Shown: one piece after another, positions 23,783 through 36,600 of the stretch
How the letters are laid out: every line of letters begins with the position of its first letter
Numbering within the stretch: the first letter of the stretch is position 1
Assembly (NCBI GenBank): GCA_001642005.1
Contig: LWCA01000018.1
Span: 1-64,000, forward strand
Length of the DNA stretch: 64,000 nucleotides
Origin: Intoshia linei
Taxonomy: Eukaryota; Orthonectida; Rhopaluridae
Direction of reading: 5' to 3'
Program-made: the position numbers and the translations under genes
Notes under the pieces: generated by a model
What the model saw: the letters and a program-made list of their open reading frames with translations, nothing else
What the model was told of the DNA's origin: nothing
The model's database searches: none

Positions 23783-26700
23783 ATGGCTTTACACATACCG
23801 AAGCAAGGGCTTTCAGACATGATGAAGGGAGGAGTAAAAGTAATTAAATATGAATAAACTCATTAGTATGATTAAAACACGCTTTAACAATCAAATGCAA
23901 CTAAAATGGTGTATTCACGAGTTCAAATTAATCCTGTAGCACGTGAAGTTGCCCTTGGCTTGAATTCTCGTAAATTATGGAAATTGTCATATGAAAATGA
24001 CTGACTTACCGTCTATTAAATTTTTTTATATATCAACTGTTCCATTAAGTTAATTGTAAAGATTTGCAGTGGGAACATTTTAATAACCAAAATACATTTT
24101 AATTTGAAAATTTTCAACATGAAATCCCACCTTACCTTAATGACTTGTATATTAGCTTGATTACGGCTATCATTTTGGGAATAATTATAAAGTATGTGGG
24201 TGTAAAATATTTTTTATTTTGATTTTTTATATGTAAATTAAATTACTATTTTTTCAGCATTTTAAAGGAACGGAAGAAGCTATATATAGAAATGTCGAAA
24301 TTTCAAATATTTTATCAGATTCCATGAAATCAGCGTTTGGTCCTTATGGTATGATATTTTGATAATTGAATTATAAATTCTAGGAAGAAACAAGATAATA
24401 ATAAACCACCTTGGAAAAATGTTTTTAACTAGTGATGTTGGCAGTATGCTAAACGAAATGGAGGTTAATTAAAAATGAAATGTAATATAATATAATTAGG
24501 TAGAGAACCCTATAGCAAAACTATTGGTCATGGCTTCAAAGCAACAGGAACAGGAATGCGGTGATGGTACAAACTCTGTCATTATTTTTAGTGGTACACT
24601 TTTGAGAAATTGCGCTGATTTAGTTAAATCTGTAATTTTATTTATATTTACATTATTTTTAATTTATTTTAGGGTTTGTCCATTAAAGACGTATGTAAAG
24701 GTTTGGAAATTTCTTTGGAACGATCAAAACTTATTCTATCAAGTAATTTAATTTGATTAAACCAATTTCTTATTATATGTAACCTTTTTGAATTTTATTT
24801 GATTCTGATATTTAGATATTCCAGGCATGGTTATAGAGTCTGTTTTTGATAAATCAATAATGAATGTAGTTAAATCAGCGATAATTAGTAAAAATGTAGC
24901 TAATTGTACTCTGTTTACTAACCTCGTAGTTAGTGCGTGCCGTAATTTTATTTTAAATTACATTTATACGTTTTTAGGTGATATTTACAACGACAATAAC
25001 GTTAATACCGATCATGTGCGTGTGGTCAAATTACTTGTATATTTTTGTTATTATATGGTTCCAATTTTTAATGTAGGGTAATACGTTGTCGGCTTCTACC
25101 TTAGTAAGGGGGCTTGCTGTTAAGGGTGAATGTTTGTCTAAAATTAACAAAATTTCTGATAAAAACATTGCTGTATTTTCTTGTCCATTGGATCTTTTGA
25201 AAACCGAAACCAAGGTTTAAAATTTAAACCAATAAAAAATAGACAATTTAAACTTTCATTTAGGGGACTGTTCTATTTGAATCTAGTAAAGAATTGATGG
25301 ATTACAGTAAGGGCGAAGAAGATATGGTTGAAAAGGTTAGTTAATATTTTTATTGATATTTATTTTAATTTAAGCGTATGAAAGCAATTTATGACGCCGG
25401 AGTTGAGTGTCTTGTTGTAGGTGGTAAAGTTGGGGATTTAGCATTGCAGTATGCGGATAGTTTAGGAATGATGGTTGTTAGAGTTAGTTCAAAATGGGAT
25501 ATCCGTAGAATTGCTTATATTACTGGAGCCACTCCAATTCCTAAAATTGTACGTACCATAAACGTTTATTTACTTAATATCGATTAGGCCATTCCTACCC
25601 CTCAAGAATTTGGAAGTGTTAAGAAGGCTTATACCTCATCTCAAAATCTTATTGTTTTTGATCAATGTAATTGCATATCGTTTATTTATTTTTTTCATCT
25701 GGATTTACATTTTTATACGAATTGCGAAATGCATTTTATTTCCATTTGTATCAACCTTTAGACTTAGTTTGGAGGATCTCAGGTAATTGAGGTCTCCAAA
25801 TTATATTTTTTCTAATAATTAGATTTATAGTGGAATCAAGTACGAATATGACAACTATTGCAGTTCATGGGTCTACTATGGCCGCTATTGACGATGCTGA
25901 AAGAGCAATTGATGATGGTGTTAATACTTTTAAAATATTGACCAGGGTAAACAAATTACTATGTGACTTATCTTTATGCACACGTTTAGAACGGAAAGGT
26001 GGTACCTGGAGCTGGATCAACTGAAATTGAAATGGCTATGAAATTAAGAGAAAGTATTTGCGTATATCTATTTTTTATATTTTTATTTATTTTTTAAAAT
26101 AGAAAGAGGATGGTGTTTATCAATATGTTATCGAAAAATTTGCCGAATCGCTCGAAATATTTCCAGTTACTCTTGCTGAGAATAGTGGAGGAAATGTTTT
26201 ATACTTTGTGGCTATTTTATATTATAATTAGGGTGTCACCATGTTGGAAAATTTGTATGTTGAGCATGCCAATGGAAATAAAAAGGCTGGAGTCATATTG
26301 AAGGTATAGTATTTTTCGTTGCCAATAGTAACTTTATTCATATTAATAATGTAACAATTATATGCTTCATATACAGTAGTTGGAAAATTTTTATATCAGT
26401 GGTTCCTAAAGCGATCCACATGGTGGCCACAGGAAATTATAGGTGGTCCTCGAGAATAATTTTGAATAAAATGAAGATAAATTTATTAACAATAATATTA
26501 TTCACGATCGATCATTTATTATGATTGGTGAACGTTAACATCATTTTATCAAAATGAAGTGAAAATTTACTGAACAACATAAATAATTTTCACGTGCGTT
26601 AAATTTAATCTATGTAACGATTTAACTTAGTTTGATAGTATTTTCAAGAACCTAATCTAGCAAGCTCGTAGTCACTCTTAAAATGAAAAATAGCCCTTTA

Positions 26701-27851
26701 AAAAATTTGTAAACGAATTATAATGTCAATAAATTTAACCACCTCTCTAAGACTCTTGAGTTGACATTATAATTTAACACACAAATTAGTTGATATTCAA
26801 GAATTTTTGTCATGCTCAATTTAGTAAATTAAAACCATTATTTTAAAAAAAATTTTGTCGAGATGCCTCGGTAGAAGGATCTCGGGTAGGGTAGTTTGCC
26901 ATAAGTATGTTTGAAAGTAATTATTTTTTGAATTACGCTTTTGAAGCTACTATGTCAAAATTAATGTAAAATTTTCGATTTAAGGAGGAATGTATATTAA
27001 AAAAATATAAATATTACCTTAGTAACGTATTCATGATTAAGGGATTTTTTGTGGTCTATGGTAGAAAAAGTTTGGGAACCACTGGTCTAAATTAAATTCA
27101 AATTTTACCACGCATAGTTTTAATAGATATTATATTTTTGTGGGTTTTAACAGAGCTGTTTTAAGGTATGGGCTGTAGCCCAGGTCCCGTCATTAAAAAA
27201 GGCCCCAAGTTAATAAAAGTACTTTACAGATATATCTTAAAAAGAGGGCCCAATTTATTTAAAAAATACTTCACATTGATATCTTAAGAATCAGTTTATA
27301 AGTTTTGAAGTGTGGGAATTCAAATAGCTAGAAAGAAAATAGTTTAAAGAATGAAAGTTCTGGTAATTATTCAATTTAAAATATAATGCTTTTATTAATA
27401 CTTAATAAAATAATACTCTAAGTCTCCAGCAACAATATGCCCTGTGTTTTAAACAGAGGTCTTAAATTTTTTTATATCGCTTGTGCGAAATTTTAAAGGG
27501 CTCCGCTTTTTTGCTTAGCCCAGGGCCACGAAGTTGCTTAAGACGGCTAAGGGTTTTAACGGTTATTAACAACCCTAGTATTACGATATAATTTAATTTT
27601 CGTGTAAAATCAAAAATGTGAATTAAGTATGATTTAGGACTGCGAAGAAACTGAAGCATGGGATAGTTCTCTTTCGAAGCATTGGATGCTACATTTTGCA
27701 ACACAGTGTGTTTTATCTATTTTAAGAGTCGATGAAGTAATTTTATTTACTTTTAAATTTATTTTTATTAATGTTCATATTTTAGATTATAATGGCCAAG
27801 AGAGCTGGAGGACCTAAACCAAAAACTAATCCAAATTGGGATGAAGATTAA
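23783..27851 (+). CDS. CCT8: T-complex protein 1 subunit theta (CCT-theta)
   Basis: Seventeen exons join in phase: 23783-23839, 24258-24348, 24384-24463, 24500-24631, 24673-24742, 24816-24941, 24978-25036, 25077-25214, 25264-25335, 25375-25548, 25588-25666, 25831-25946, 25990-26061, 26103-26195, 26232-26303, 27638-27736 and 27786-27851. They give about 531 aa; human CCT8 has 548. The N-terminus MALHIPKQGLSDMMKGG is diagnostic for theta. The ATP site is seen as FGPYG, GDGTN (exon 4), and VPGAGSTEIEMA in the C-terminal equatorial part; the end is RAGGPKPKTNPNWDED. It is one of eight subunits of the cytosolic chaperonin that folds actin and tubulin. Between exons 11 and 12 a 21-nt candidate exon (about 25762-25782) was left out because skipping it gives better family spacing. 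Intron 15 carries two transposon copies. Confidence 0.96.
26397..27084. mobile_element. hAT-type element in CCT8 intron 15
   Basis: CAGTGGTTCCTAAAG at the left and TTTGGGAACCACTG at the right are inverted ends of the abundant CAGTGGTTCCC family. The flanking 8-mers (TTTTATAT, GTCTAAAT) do not match well, so the boundary or duplication is decayed. No transposase frame. Confidence 0.6.
27152..27550. mobile_element. Second transposon copy in CCT8 intron 15
   Basis: A 399-bp segment with imperfect inverted ends (AGCTGTTTTAAGG against AGCCGTCTTAAGC) lies between exact 10-bp direct repeats GGGTTTTAAC at 27142-27151 and 27551-27560. GGGGCC-type subterminal blocks occur on both sides. It is hAT-like, but the class is inferred. 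Confidence 0.65.
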
Positions 27852-28118
27852 ATTTTTTATTCTTACTTTATTCAATTCTTCACAATTACATGTGTTTTTA
27901 TGCGTTATTTCGTAATTTGTATTATCAATGTTTTTCTTATCATAATCAACCTTTGCATACAAACTCTATATCTATTAATATATGTAGGTGTAATTAACTT
28001 ATTTGTATCGATAATAACAAATTATAATTCAAGTTAGCGAGATATCACTAAATTAGAAATGCAGTTGATTCTAAAGAAAACTAAAAATTAAAATTGTAAA
28101 ACAATCAAATAATAGCTA

Positions 28119-29151
28119 CTGTCTTTTCTCGATTAGAAGAAGTCTTCTTATATTCGAGAGTAGAAGATTGCTTGAAGAAGGAAAATTGCTTATAATCAAA
28201 AACAGGACAAACCTTGAAAAATTTAAAAAATACACTAAAAGTTTGCTTTTATAGTTTAAGAAATCGTTAGATTTGTATTAAATTACTTATTGGGGTTTTT
28301 TCAAAATCTATTTGTGTGAGATAAAACTTATCAATTAAATAAATAACAATAGTATTAATTTTTGTTTAGTTAGTATTTCTGTTGATTATTAATAATGAAA
28401 TTACTAATACTAAAGAAAATGTACATTGAAAATAATAAAAACACGTCTGAATTACCTTATCTCAATGAATTTTTTGTTGCTAAAAAAAATTTAAAATTCA
28501 GATTACTTTCAACGAATTGCATAAACAACATATTGTATACTGTGAAAGCAAAACTTCTAAATTAAACATTCTATTGTATGAAGGAATTATTTTTTAAAGA
28601 GAATATTCTTAAACCCAACTATTTTTACTAAAAATCTACTTTTACAAACCCCTAAGGAAAAATCCCACTTTTACCAACATCTAATGAAAAATTCGGTTTT
28701 AAAAGCCCTTTAGGGAAAGATCCACATTTACAAATCCCACTTTTACCAACTTTTAATTGAAAAATTCGGTTTTAAAAGACTTAAAGAAAATTACCGTTTT
28801 ACCAACCTTTAAGAGAAAGATTCACATTTACAAACCCTTAAGGAAAAATTCCAATTTTACCAACCCTTATGGGAAAACCCACTTTTACCAACCTTTAATG
28901 AAAAATTCCACTTTTACCAACCTTTAAGGGAAAAATCCCAATTTTACTTTTGATATTTTTGATTTTTAGTAAAAATGATTGGATTTAAGTAGATACCCTT
29001 TGTTAAAAATAAATTGATATGTTGTCTATTTTTTGTTTAAAGTTTTTTCTTTCGAAACCAAGATGAAACTTCTTATATTCAAATTTTATTTAGTTAAAAA
29101 TTTCACTGAAATTTGTATTTCAGGGGTCTGCTTATAATCGAGAAAAGACAG
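28119..29151. mobile_element. TA-flanked MITE, ~1.03 kb, with internal tandem array
   Basis: CTGTCTTTTCTCGATTA starts the left end and is exactly inverted at the right end (up to 29151). TA occurs at 28117-28118 and 29152-29153. CTTATA(A/T)TC lies near both ends. There is no coding capacity. Positions 28600-28960 are a degenerate tandem array of the CCACTTTTACCAACC motif. Confidence 0.82.
28600..28960 (-). repeat. Degenerate ~30-bp tandem repeat array
   Basis: About ten units of the type AAATCCCACTTTTACCAACC followed by TTTAAGGGAA repeat with drift. On the minus strand the unit reads TTAAGGGTTGGTAAAAT then T-rich sequence. Related single or few-copy units occur at about 6190-6330, 20930-20970, 51240-51510, 54915-54950, 55790-55820 and 58370-58680. 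Confidence 0.75.
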
Positions 29152-29947
29152 TAGTAATATAATCATCAAATGATAGTAACTAAAGATTATTTTCTGGGTA
29201 ATAGGAGAGAAGAAATATGTGATTTTATTACGAGTCATTAGTTCTCAGCATAGAAAAATATAGATACAGTCAATTTTCCAGATATGAACATTATTTTTTG
29301 ATTTGAATAAAAATTGAAAATATCATTGAGAAAAATAGTTCAAGTTGAACACAAAATACAAGAAATAATTATCATAAAGAAAAAAAATTAAATTTTAGAA
29401 TATTAAAACACCCAAAGAAATCCTACAGATAAATATAAAGTGGCAGTTGGTATAGTTTAAATTCTTAAACATGGTATAGAACAGGGTTTCTTAACCTTTT
29501 TTAAATTGAGCACCCCCGTTATCCAGATCAATTATTTCTAGACCCTTTTAACAATATAAAATGACACTTTAAAATTCAACTTAAAAATCGTATTTTATTG
29601 AGATTTAAATAATTACTAGAAATGAAATATTTTCTAATAAAGAAAGTTGGGTACATATTTAGTAATATTTTCAAATATTAAATCAACAAATATAAATTGA
29701 TAAAAAATTAATTTATATGGTTTTATTTGCACATTCAACGACTTGCCCATGAAATGTGTACAATGTACATTTCACAGTTATACACATTCAATGCAACATA
29801 CATAACTTGAAAAAAAATTAATAAAATTAAATTTAGAATGATGTAAGTTAAAGTAAATACTCAATTGTTATGTAAATTTCCAACATTTATTATAAGCAAG
29901 TAGTTTTCACCACATTAAAAACTCATCATTTAATATTAACATTGAAA
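29152..29947. other. Intergenic, no gene seen
   Basis: A+T-rich. A single hAT-like end (CAGGGTTTCTTAACC at about 29483) without a visible partner is the only recognisable feature. Confidence 0.4.
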
Positions 29948-30601
29948 ATGAAATTGATAAAATTCCTAATACTTTCAACTCTGCTAGCTACATCAATCAA
30001 TGGAACATATATTTATGCAATAGAATCAAACACATACGTATCTCATCTTGTACATTTAATGAATTTATCATACGATGATTTAAAATTTGAATTAATCCAT
30101 GAATTTAGTGGAAATAAATGCAATGCTATGGCACTAATTTACCTTATGGTACCTTCGATCGTATACGTCTTCATTTTTGGAATAATTATGACCATTAACC
30201 CTAAATTTACTATTGAGTTTTACAAATTGCGTAGAAGTCTGTATATAATATTTAATCTCGTATTGAAAGCTATAATACCGCTTGTATACATTTTTGCAAA
30301 CTTTTCACATTTGTTTTATAAAGATGGTATTAAGGAATATAAAATGGAACATTTAAACGAAATAGGCGATTTGTTTTTAAAGACGTTTAAAATTAATTTG
30401 ATAAATTATATTGTAATGGAAAAATTCTTAGATATCCCTAATTTATTTATTGCGACTATTGCCGGTGTGGCATTCAATGTTTGGACAACTACACTTTATG
30501 CATACATTTTAAAAAAGAGTAGAGACATTATCAAAATCAAATACATGAATATGGATTTTATTCAAATAATTCATGTCAGTCAAAATGCAATTTGCAAGTA
30601 A
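29948..30601 (+). CDS. Orphan three-pass membrane protein with signal peptide
   Basis: A single open frame of 217 aa starts at ATG 29948; the frame extends six bases upstream without another ATG. Residues 1-20 (MKLIKFLILSTLLATSINGT) look like a cleavable signal peptide. Three hydrophobic spans follow: ALIYLMVPSIVYVFIFGIIM, LYIIFNLVLKAIIPLVYIFA and the span around LFIATIAGVAFNVWTTTLYA. The extracellular part after the signal peptide is short and contains one Cys. I do not recognise a family. It lacks introns, unlike most neighbours, and sits alone between a MITE and another orphan gene. A lineage-specific surface protein is a guess from topology only. Confidence 0.7.
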   Translation: MKLIKFLILSTLLATSINGTYIYAIESNTYVSHLVHLMNLSYDDLKFELIHEFSGNKCNAMALIYLMVPSIVYVFIFGIIMTINPKFTIEFYKLRRSLYIIFNLVLKAIIPLVYIFANFSHLFYKDGIKEYKMEHLNEIGDLFLKTFKINLINYIVMEKFLDIPNLFIATIAGVAFNVWTTTLYAYILKKSRDIIKIKYMNMDFIQIIHVSQNAICK

Positions 30602-31636
30602 TGTTTGGGTTGTTGATTTAATATTTGAAAATATTAATAAATATTTACCCAACTTGCTTTATTAGAAAATAAGTTAAGAAATTATTTAATTTCTAGTAAT
30701 TATTTCAATCATTTTAATTTATTTATATTTACACGAGTTTACTGGTGTAACTCAAACTAGGTGCATACTTTTCCACCGGCTAATTATAATACCAACAAAA
30801 TGGAATTTTGTGTGAATGTAAAATGTTTCCGAAAAATTGGTGTCAAGTGAGTCATTCGCCTACATTGAAAGCAACTCTGTTTAACCTTACGCGTCATTTA
30901 CGCGTCATCAATGTATTTTTACTTTCAGCAGCCAATAGAGTGCAAAGATTGGATACGTTCATTAGTAAAAATAGTCACTATATTTTGAAGAAATAACTGT
31001 TTTTAATCATCGATTTTGTTAATTAATCATATTAATGTTTTGATCAAATTTTTATGTTTTTTTACAATTTTTTAAATATTTTGAAGATAATTTTAAGTTG
31101 AAAATCACTGATCACTGCTCAGTTGTATATTTTGCATAGTAGAATAATATTCATTACGTATTACAGTAGTACAATAGCATTGTAAATTATACAATGTATA
31201 ATATATCGTACATGTGATCTAGTGTCAATTTGGCCAAATATGGGTTACCAAATATGATCATTAATCAAGCTACTTTAAATTCAAACTAAATTTTAGAATG
31301 GATAATTTAACTTCCTAAATACATAATAAAAAACAATAAAAAAGCGGCTAGTATTGTTGTAATATCAACGTTAGAATAATTAGTCTGAATATTGAAAAAT
31401 AATACAATAAAATAAAATTTTAAATCAATTGTTGGAATTTTCGCTTCTTCATTGTAAATACACTGATTGTAATTAAAGTAATTGTAATTGTACTGAATAA
31501 TAATGTACACCGGTGTTATTGGATTTAAAAATAAATACATACCTATTAATATAAAATATAATAAATAAATATAACAACAAGTGAAAATAACCGTTGAATC
31601 ATGTTTTATAATAATTTTGAAGATTAAACGTTTAAA
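30602..31636. other. Intergenic; possible short exon pair at 30790-30996
   Basis: A strong GT-AG pair (GTGAGT at about 30847, TTTCAG at about 30929) joins two short open pieces in phase, reading MFPKNWCQ then QPIECKDWIRSLVKIVTIF and a stop. No start codon or upstream exon was found and I do not recognise it, so no gene is called. The rest is A+T-rich. Confidence 0.3.
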
Positions 31637-32091
31637 ATGTCAAGCCAAGCATCATATAACAAGTCAGATCCTAGTCAATTTGATAATATCTGTGCAAATT
31701 TATTAAATTCATATACCAATGTTCAAATTGCTCTTGATAATGTATATAAAATAATAAAAGTAGTGTGTAATAATGTACTTAGATTTCAAATATTAAGACA
31801 GAGTTAATCAAGAATAAATTACCATTAACGGCCCTTTCTAAATTAACCACTGGAACCTCATATCTTTATAGAAGGTAAATGTTTTAATTTTGATGAAAAA
31901 ATTTATTTATTGCATGTTTTAGTATAAGCGAACTTTCTGTACCCTGTTATGAAATTGTTCGAATTATAAAATTAAATTCACAAGCATGGGAAGACAAAAA
32001 CAAAATGATCACCCAAATGCATCAAAAATACAAAATTATACAGGGACAATTAAATGTAGCCATTCGATATTTACAACTGCAACGTATTTAA
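31637..32091 (+). CDS. 122-aa orphan protein
   Basis: Three exons in phase: 31637-31759, 31798-31874 and 31923-32091, with introns of 38 and 48 nt. The start MSSQASYNKSDPSQFDN has a good A-rich context. The rest is predicted mostly helical (VQIALDNVYKIIKTELIKN, then WEDKNKMITQMHQKYKI), suggesting a small coiled-coil protein. No family is recognised. It lies on the same strand as, and upstream of, the long orphan gene at 33605 but ends in its own TAA. Confidence 0.7.
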
Positions 32092-33604
32092 TATTTTAAA
32101 AATTAAATTATAATTAACAAGGTTTGGTGGTTGAGAATAAGACTAGGATAAATTATGTCAAAATTTTAATTGACAATGTTAAGAATTAAGTAATTTATTA
32201 AGTTTTTCAGTCATATTAATCTGGATTAACATTATTATGCATGTTTTATTGGATTATAAATCAAGTCTTTACTCAAGATCAAAATTTTGTTTTTTGGAAG
32301 AAATTCTGAATGAATGAGTACATTTTTATTAAACTAATTAAATTAACTATTAATTATACATTAATTACATGTTTTTATTTTATAAAAATTGTATATAGTA
32401 CATAATTTTATAATTTATAATAAATCACTTCATTTACAAATTGTTAATTTAAAAACATAAATAACTAGCTTGCATGTTTTGTACTTTGTACAATGTATTA
32501 CCAATCCGTCAAGGAGTGGTTCCCAAACGTGTCAAGACAATTTTTATTTTTAAATTCTGGGACAATTAATTACTTCAAATGTTTCGTTTCCAAATAATAT
32601 TTTCCATAATAATTTCCAAAAAAAAAGGTATATAGTAAATTTCTTTTTTAAACATGAAGGTTTAACTTAATTTTTCATATATTTTAAATGGAAAATTTGT
32701 AATAAATGTGATCTGTATTTAAATAAATTTTCCAACTTTTTTTTTCAAATTTATATAATAATGGGCAATTTTTGGTTTTAAACATCAAGATATAAGTTTT
32801 TAAAACGGAAATTTATAATTTTTATGATTTTAAAATATTTACCAAAATGTAGATTTTACAACATACTAGGTTAATTTGATTTTTAAAAAAAGAAAGATCG
32901 TCGATAATCGAGGTTTTTTACCTGAAAAACTCAATTTCTGAAATCAATTAGCGATAAAATATAATACTCGAAAAAATTTATTAGAAATTGATGTTTTTAA
33001 AATTCTATATCTCTAACTTTTGTAAATAAACTGGAACCCTCTAAAATGTACAACAGTACAAAAAAATATAAAATCTTCTTTAAAATATTGTACAAACAAA
33101 TTTCCATAAAAACCCCCTATGAATTTGCTTCAAAACTGGATAGAACTGTATTATAGTAATTTATATTAAAATTATGTTTTTCGAACAAACAGCATCCTAG
33201 TATTCATTATAACCACATGACAGTTTTTTAAAAATAATTATGATATTGTTATTCATCTTCAATTAATTGAAATTTTTTATTTTTCATAAAGCAATTACAG
33301 TGAGGCCTTTCAATATCGCCAACTCTCAATACCGCCAATTCTCAATACCGCCACTATTTTTCAATTTTATAACAAACTTATAAGGAAAATTACCATTACC
33401 GCCATAAATATTGAAATACCACAATTGGCGGTATTGAGAGGCCTTACTGTAATTGGAAAATATTTTTTCATTTTTCAATTAATTGATTATTTTTCAATAA
33501 TTTTTACCAATTAATTGCAATTAAATTGATTGCAATCAATTAATTCCAATCCTTGATTATAAGATATTATTTAAATAAATTCTATTCATAATTCATTAAT
33601 TTAG
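32092..33604. other. Intergenic or 5' intron region, one MITE
   Basis: No exon found on either strand. It contains a complete MITE at 33298-33449 and an isolated hAT-like end (GGAGTGGTTCCCAAACG at about 32514). The unseen first exon of the gene at 33605 may be here. Confidence 0.4.
33298..33449. mobile_element. pogo-like MITE, TA-flanked
   Basis: The ends CAGT(G/A)AGGCCT(T/C)TCAATA are inverted, followed on each side by TATCGCCAA or TACCGCCAA. TA occurs at 33296-33297 and 33450-33451. The element is 152 bp. The motif CTCAATACCGCCA is repeated inside. Confidence 0.85.
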
Positions 33605-36600
33605 AAACTCAGATAAAAAAAAGTGAATTAAATCATATTCATGAAAATTGGGCTAAATTATACAGTTGTTTAATGTTGAAACGTGGATTAGGACGTCGAT
33701 GGAAATTTAGAATGCAAGAGTTTAAAATGTATAAGAAAATAAGGTACGTAATTAAATATTTTGTAGTAGATATTATTAAATATTAATAGACTAATTAAAA
33801 ATTTTTAATCTAAAATGAGTAATTTAAAAATAGAAGGTTATGTAACTTTATGCCTAAAAGAAAAAATTTATAAATTATAAATTAAAATAAAAAAATGACT
33901 AAACTCACGTAACCCTAAAAATATATTTGTTGACCCCCGAATCACTACCTTTTAATTACCAAACCTGTCTAACACCATGATATTATCCAGTGGTTAACCT
34001 AAGTTTTTAACTTGTAAAGTCACCGATTTACATTTGTATTTTAAAATTGGTAGTACAATAATGCAATCCATTTTAAACTTTTTTTGAAATGTAAAAAAGA
34101 CATGTATAGATAATGATCCCATTTAATTTGATGCCGGAATGATATAAATATTTTTCATTTTTGTCCAAAAAAACCGAGTCTACATTACATAGCACAAGAT
34201 GAAAATTTACAATCTCAAAAAAAAACTTTGTTCTACGGGCTTTGAAAAAAGAGGAGACACCTAAGACACCTAAGAGGAGAGTTGGTCGTATTATTGATAA
34301 TTTCGTATTGTTGTAATAATATAATGGTATGGTTTCTTAGAAATTTGTAATTCGCGAAAATTTAATATAAAAATAATTTGGAAATACCTGGTTGAAACAT
34401 TTAATATTTTTAAATAATACAATTTAACTTCAAAAAAATAACCGGTTAGCTCTTAAAAATTTTATATGAAATAATAACAATATGTATTAAGTTAATAATT
34501 AACTAAACTTGTTATTGTCACTTGCATAGTATTACTTATGTTTGGTGATTTATTCGCATTTCATTTTTAATTTACCGTTTATGTGAAGTGAAAATGGCTT
34601 ACTCAAATACCTAAAGTTGATTGAAACTCGACAAGTTAATTCTGTGGAACAACTTGATAGTTATACCAGTAGTATAACTAAAATAGAAACATTTGAAGAT
34701 GAATCAATTATGGTAAATACTCCATATAAATAATGCATTACTTTAACTATTAGTCAAGTGATGGAAGTATAGTGACACCATCATATGAATCGGAACAATA
34801 TGTGGTAATATTAACTATATTAAAGTAATATTGTATACACATGTATAATTGATGAGCTATTTTCGATTTTTCGGTGGATCTCGAGCACGATAAGGTCAGT
34901 TCTGAATTAGAACTTCTGATCCATATTACACTTTTTCAATCTCACAAATTAGTTTCTTTATTTTTTGCATTATCAAATCTTTAGTCCATAAAGTGATATA
35001 GAAAATTTTTAGAGGTCTGTAGAATTTTAAGTTTAATACCACTGATAATAATAATTATAATATTAGGAAAAAATAGACGTATGCGTTGGAACAAAAATAG
35101 AAACGGCTGAAAAGGCACTACAAGTATTTAACTACAAATTTGAGAAATTTTTACACATTAAACTGTTGTATCCAGTCACAGAAGATGTTTTGGAAAAAGT
35201 AACGATAAAAATTTTTAATGAAAAGGAAATGATTGACGAAACTTCCATATCACCAAATAATGATGAAAATGATGAATCAAATAAGGATCATGACGATATC
35301 GATAAATTAAAAAATATTTATAATGAAAGGGAGAACTATTCAAAAGTTAAGTTATGCATTGATGAGTACATTAAAAACAACCAAGAAATATGTGTCTTTG
35401 AAGGTTTGAAAATGGAACTGTATGAATCGGATCAAGAGGACGTTTATGCACATATTGATATTGATTTGGATGATTTAAATTTATTGGTATTTTTAATAAT
35501 TTTAATACATACATCATATACAATGTATACTAAAATACTCCAAACTAGATAGCACGGGTTTCTATTAAAAATTTTTACAAACAGATTTCGAATTGTATAA
35601 CATTCTGGATCTGTAAACAATAAAAAAATAATTTTTCTAATAATTTTTTTTTAAAGTTTACTGCGAAAATGTATTATTAATATAAGAATCGCTCTGATAA
35701 AAAGTTTGGCTATAATTGGTATAATCCAGAGGTGGTGAAGTATTTACTGTTCGAAGGCCGCACTAATGTCTCAAAAAATTTAATAAAATACAGCAGTGCT
35801 TCTCATGGTGTGAATACGAAAATTTTAGATGATTGGGGGTGAATGATAAATATTTAGTATATTTTATTCAATTTAATAAAATCTAATGAAAAACAATATT
35901 TCTATTTGATCCCGAAAAAAAAACCTAATTTTACTAACACTTAAGAAAAAAAAATCGCTTATGTATAAAATTAACTGAAAATCCCATTTTACCAAAAATT
36001 AATATTAAATAAAAAATAATTCAAATTGTTCAGAAATTCGCACCAAATCGTCAATAAGGCCGCATGGGGCTTTAAGGTCACACTTGCCCCATTTCTGGTA
36101 TAATGTATATATTGAAAACTTGTAATATAAAATTTTTGTAGGGCTTTCCAGTTACATACACTTTACCGCATAATAGAGATGGAATGGAACCGGTTGTACC
36201 ACAATATTTTGGATTAGATGTTAATGCAATTAATGAAAATGAAATTTCAATGATTGCTCCAATAAAATTCAATCTATTATCTTCCATTTCTAATAGACCC
36301 ATCGGAAAAATTGCAATTATATTTTATTGTGAATATAGACTCATACCAGATTATTGGAACCACGAAATTGGACTATTCGGTAATTATTTTTAGTTTATAA
36401 TGTATGCAAATGTACATTGTACAATAAATATTTAAAATTATAAAAAAATCAAACTGAAAAATATTTATAAATTACCAAATTATTTCCAACTTTCAGCATT
36501 TCTCATTCCCATCAGTTTCAATGCTCAAATTAAAAACGTAATTGAAGTTTAAAAAGGTAAAATCAAAAAACCACACTTGTCTAACAATTATTTATTGTAA

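Noticed and set aside
28600-28960. CRISPR array or regulatory repeat array
   Set aside because: The units are degenerate, without unique spacers of constant length, in a eukaryotic transposon; a minisatellite explains them.
30790-30996. Short spliced pair reading MFPKNWCQ plus QPIECKDWIRSLVKIVTIF
   Set aside because: Splice sites are strong, but no start codon, upstream exon or homology was found, so it was not called as a gene.
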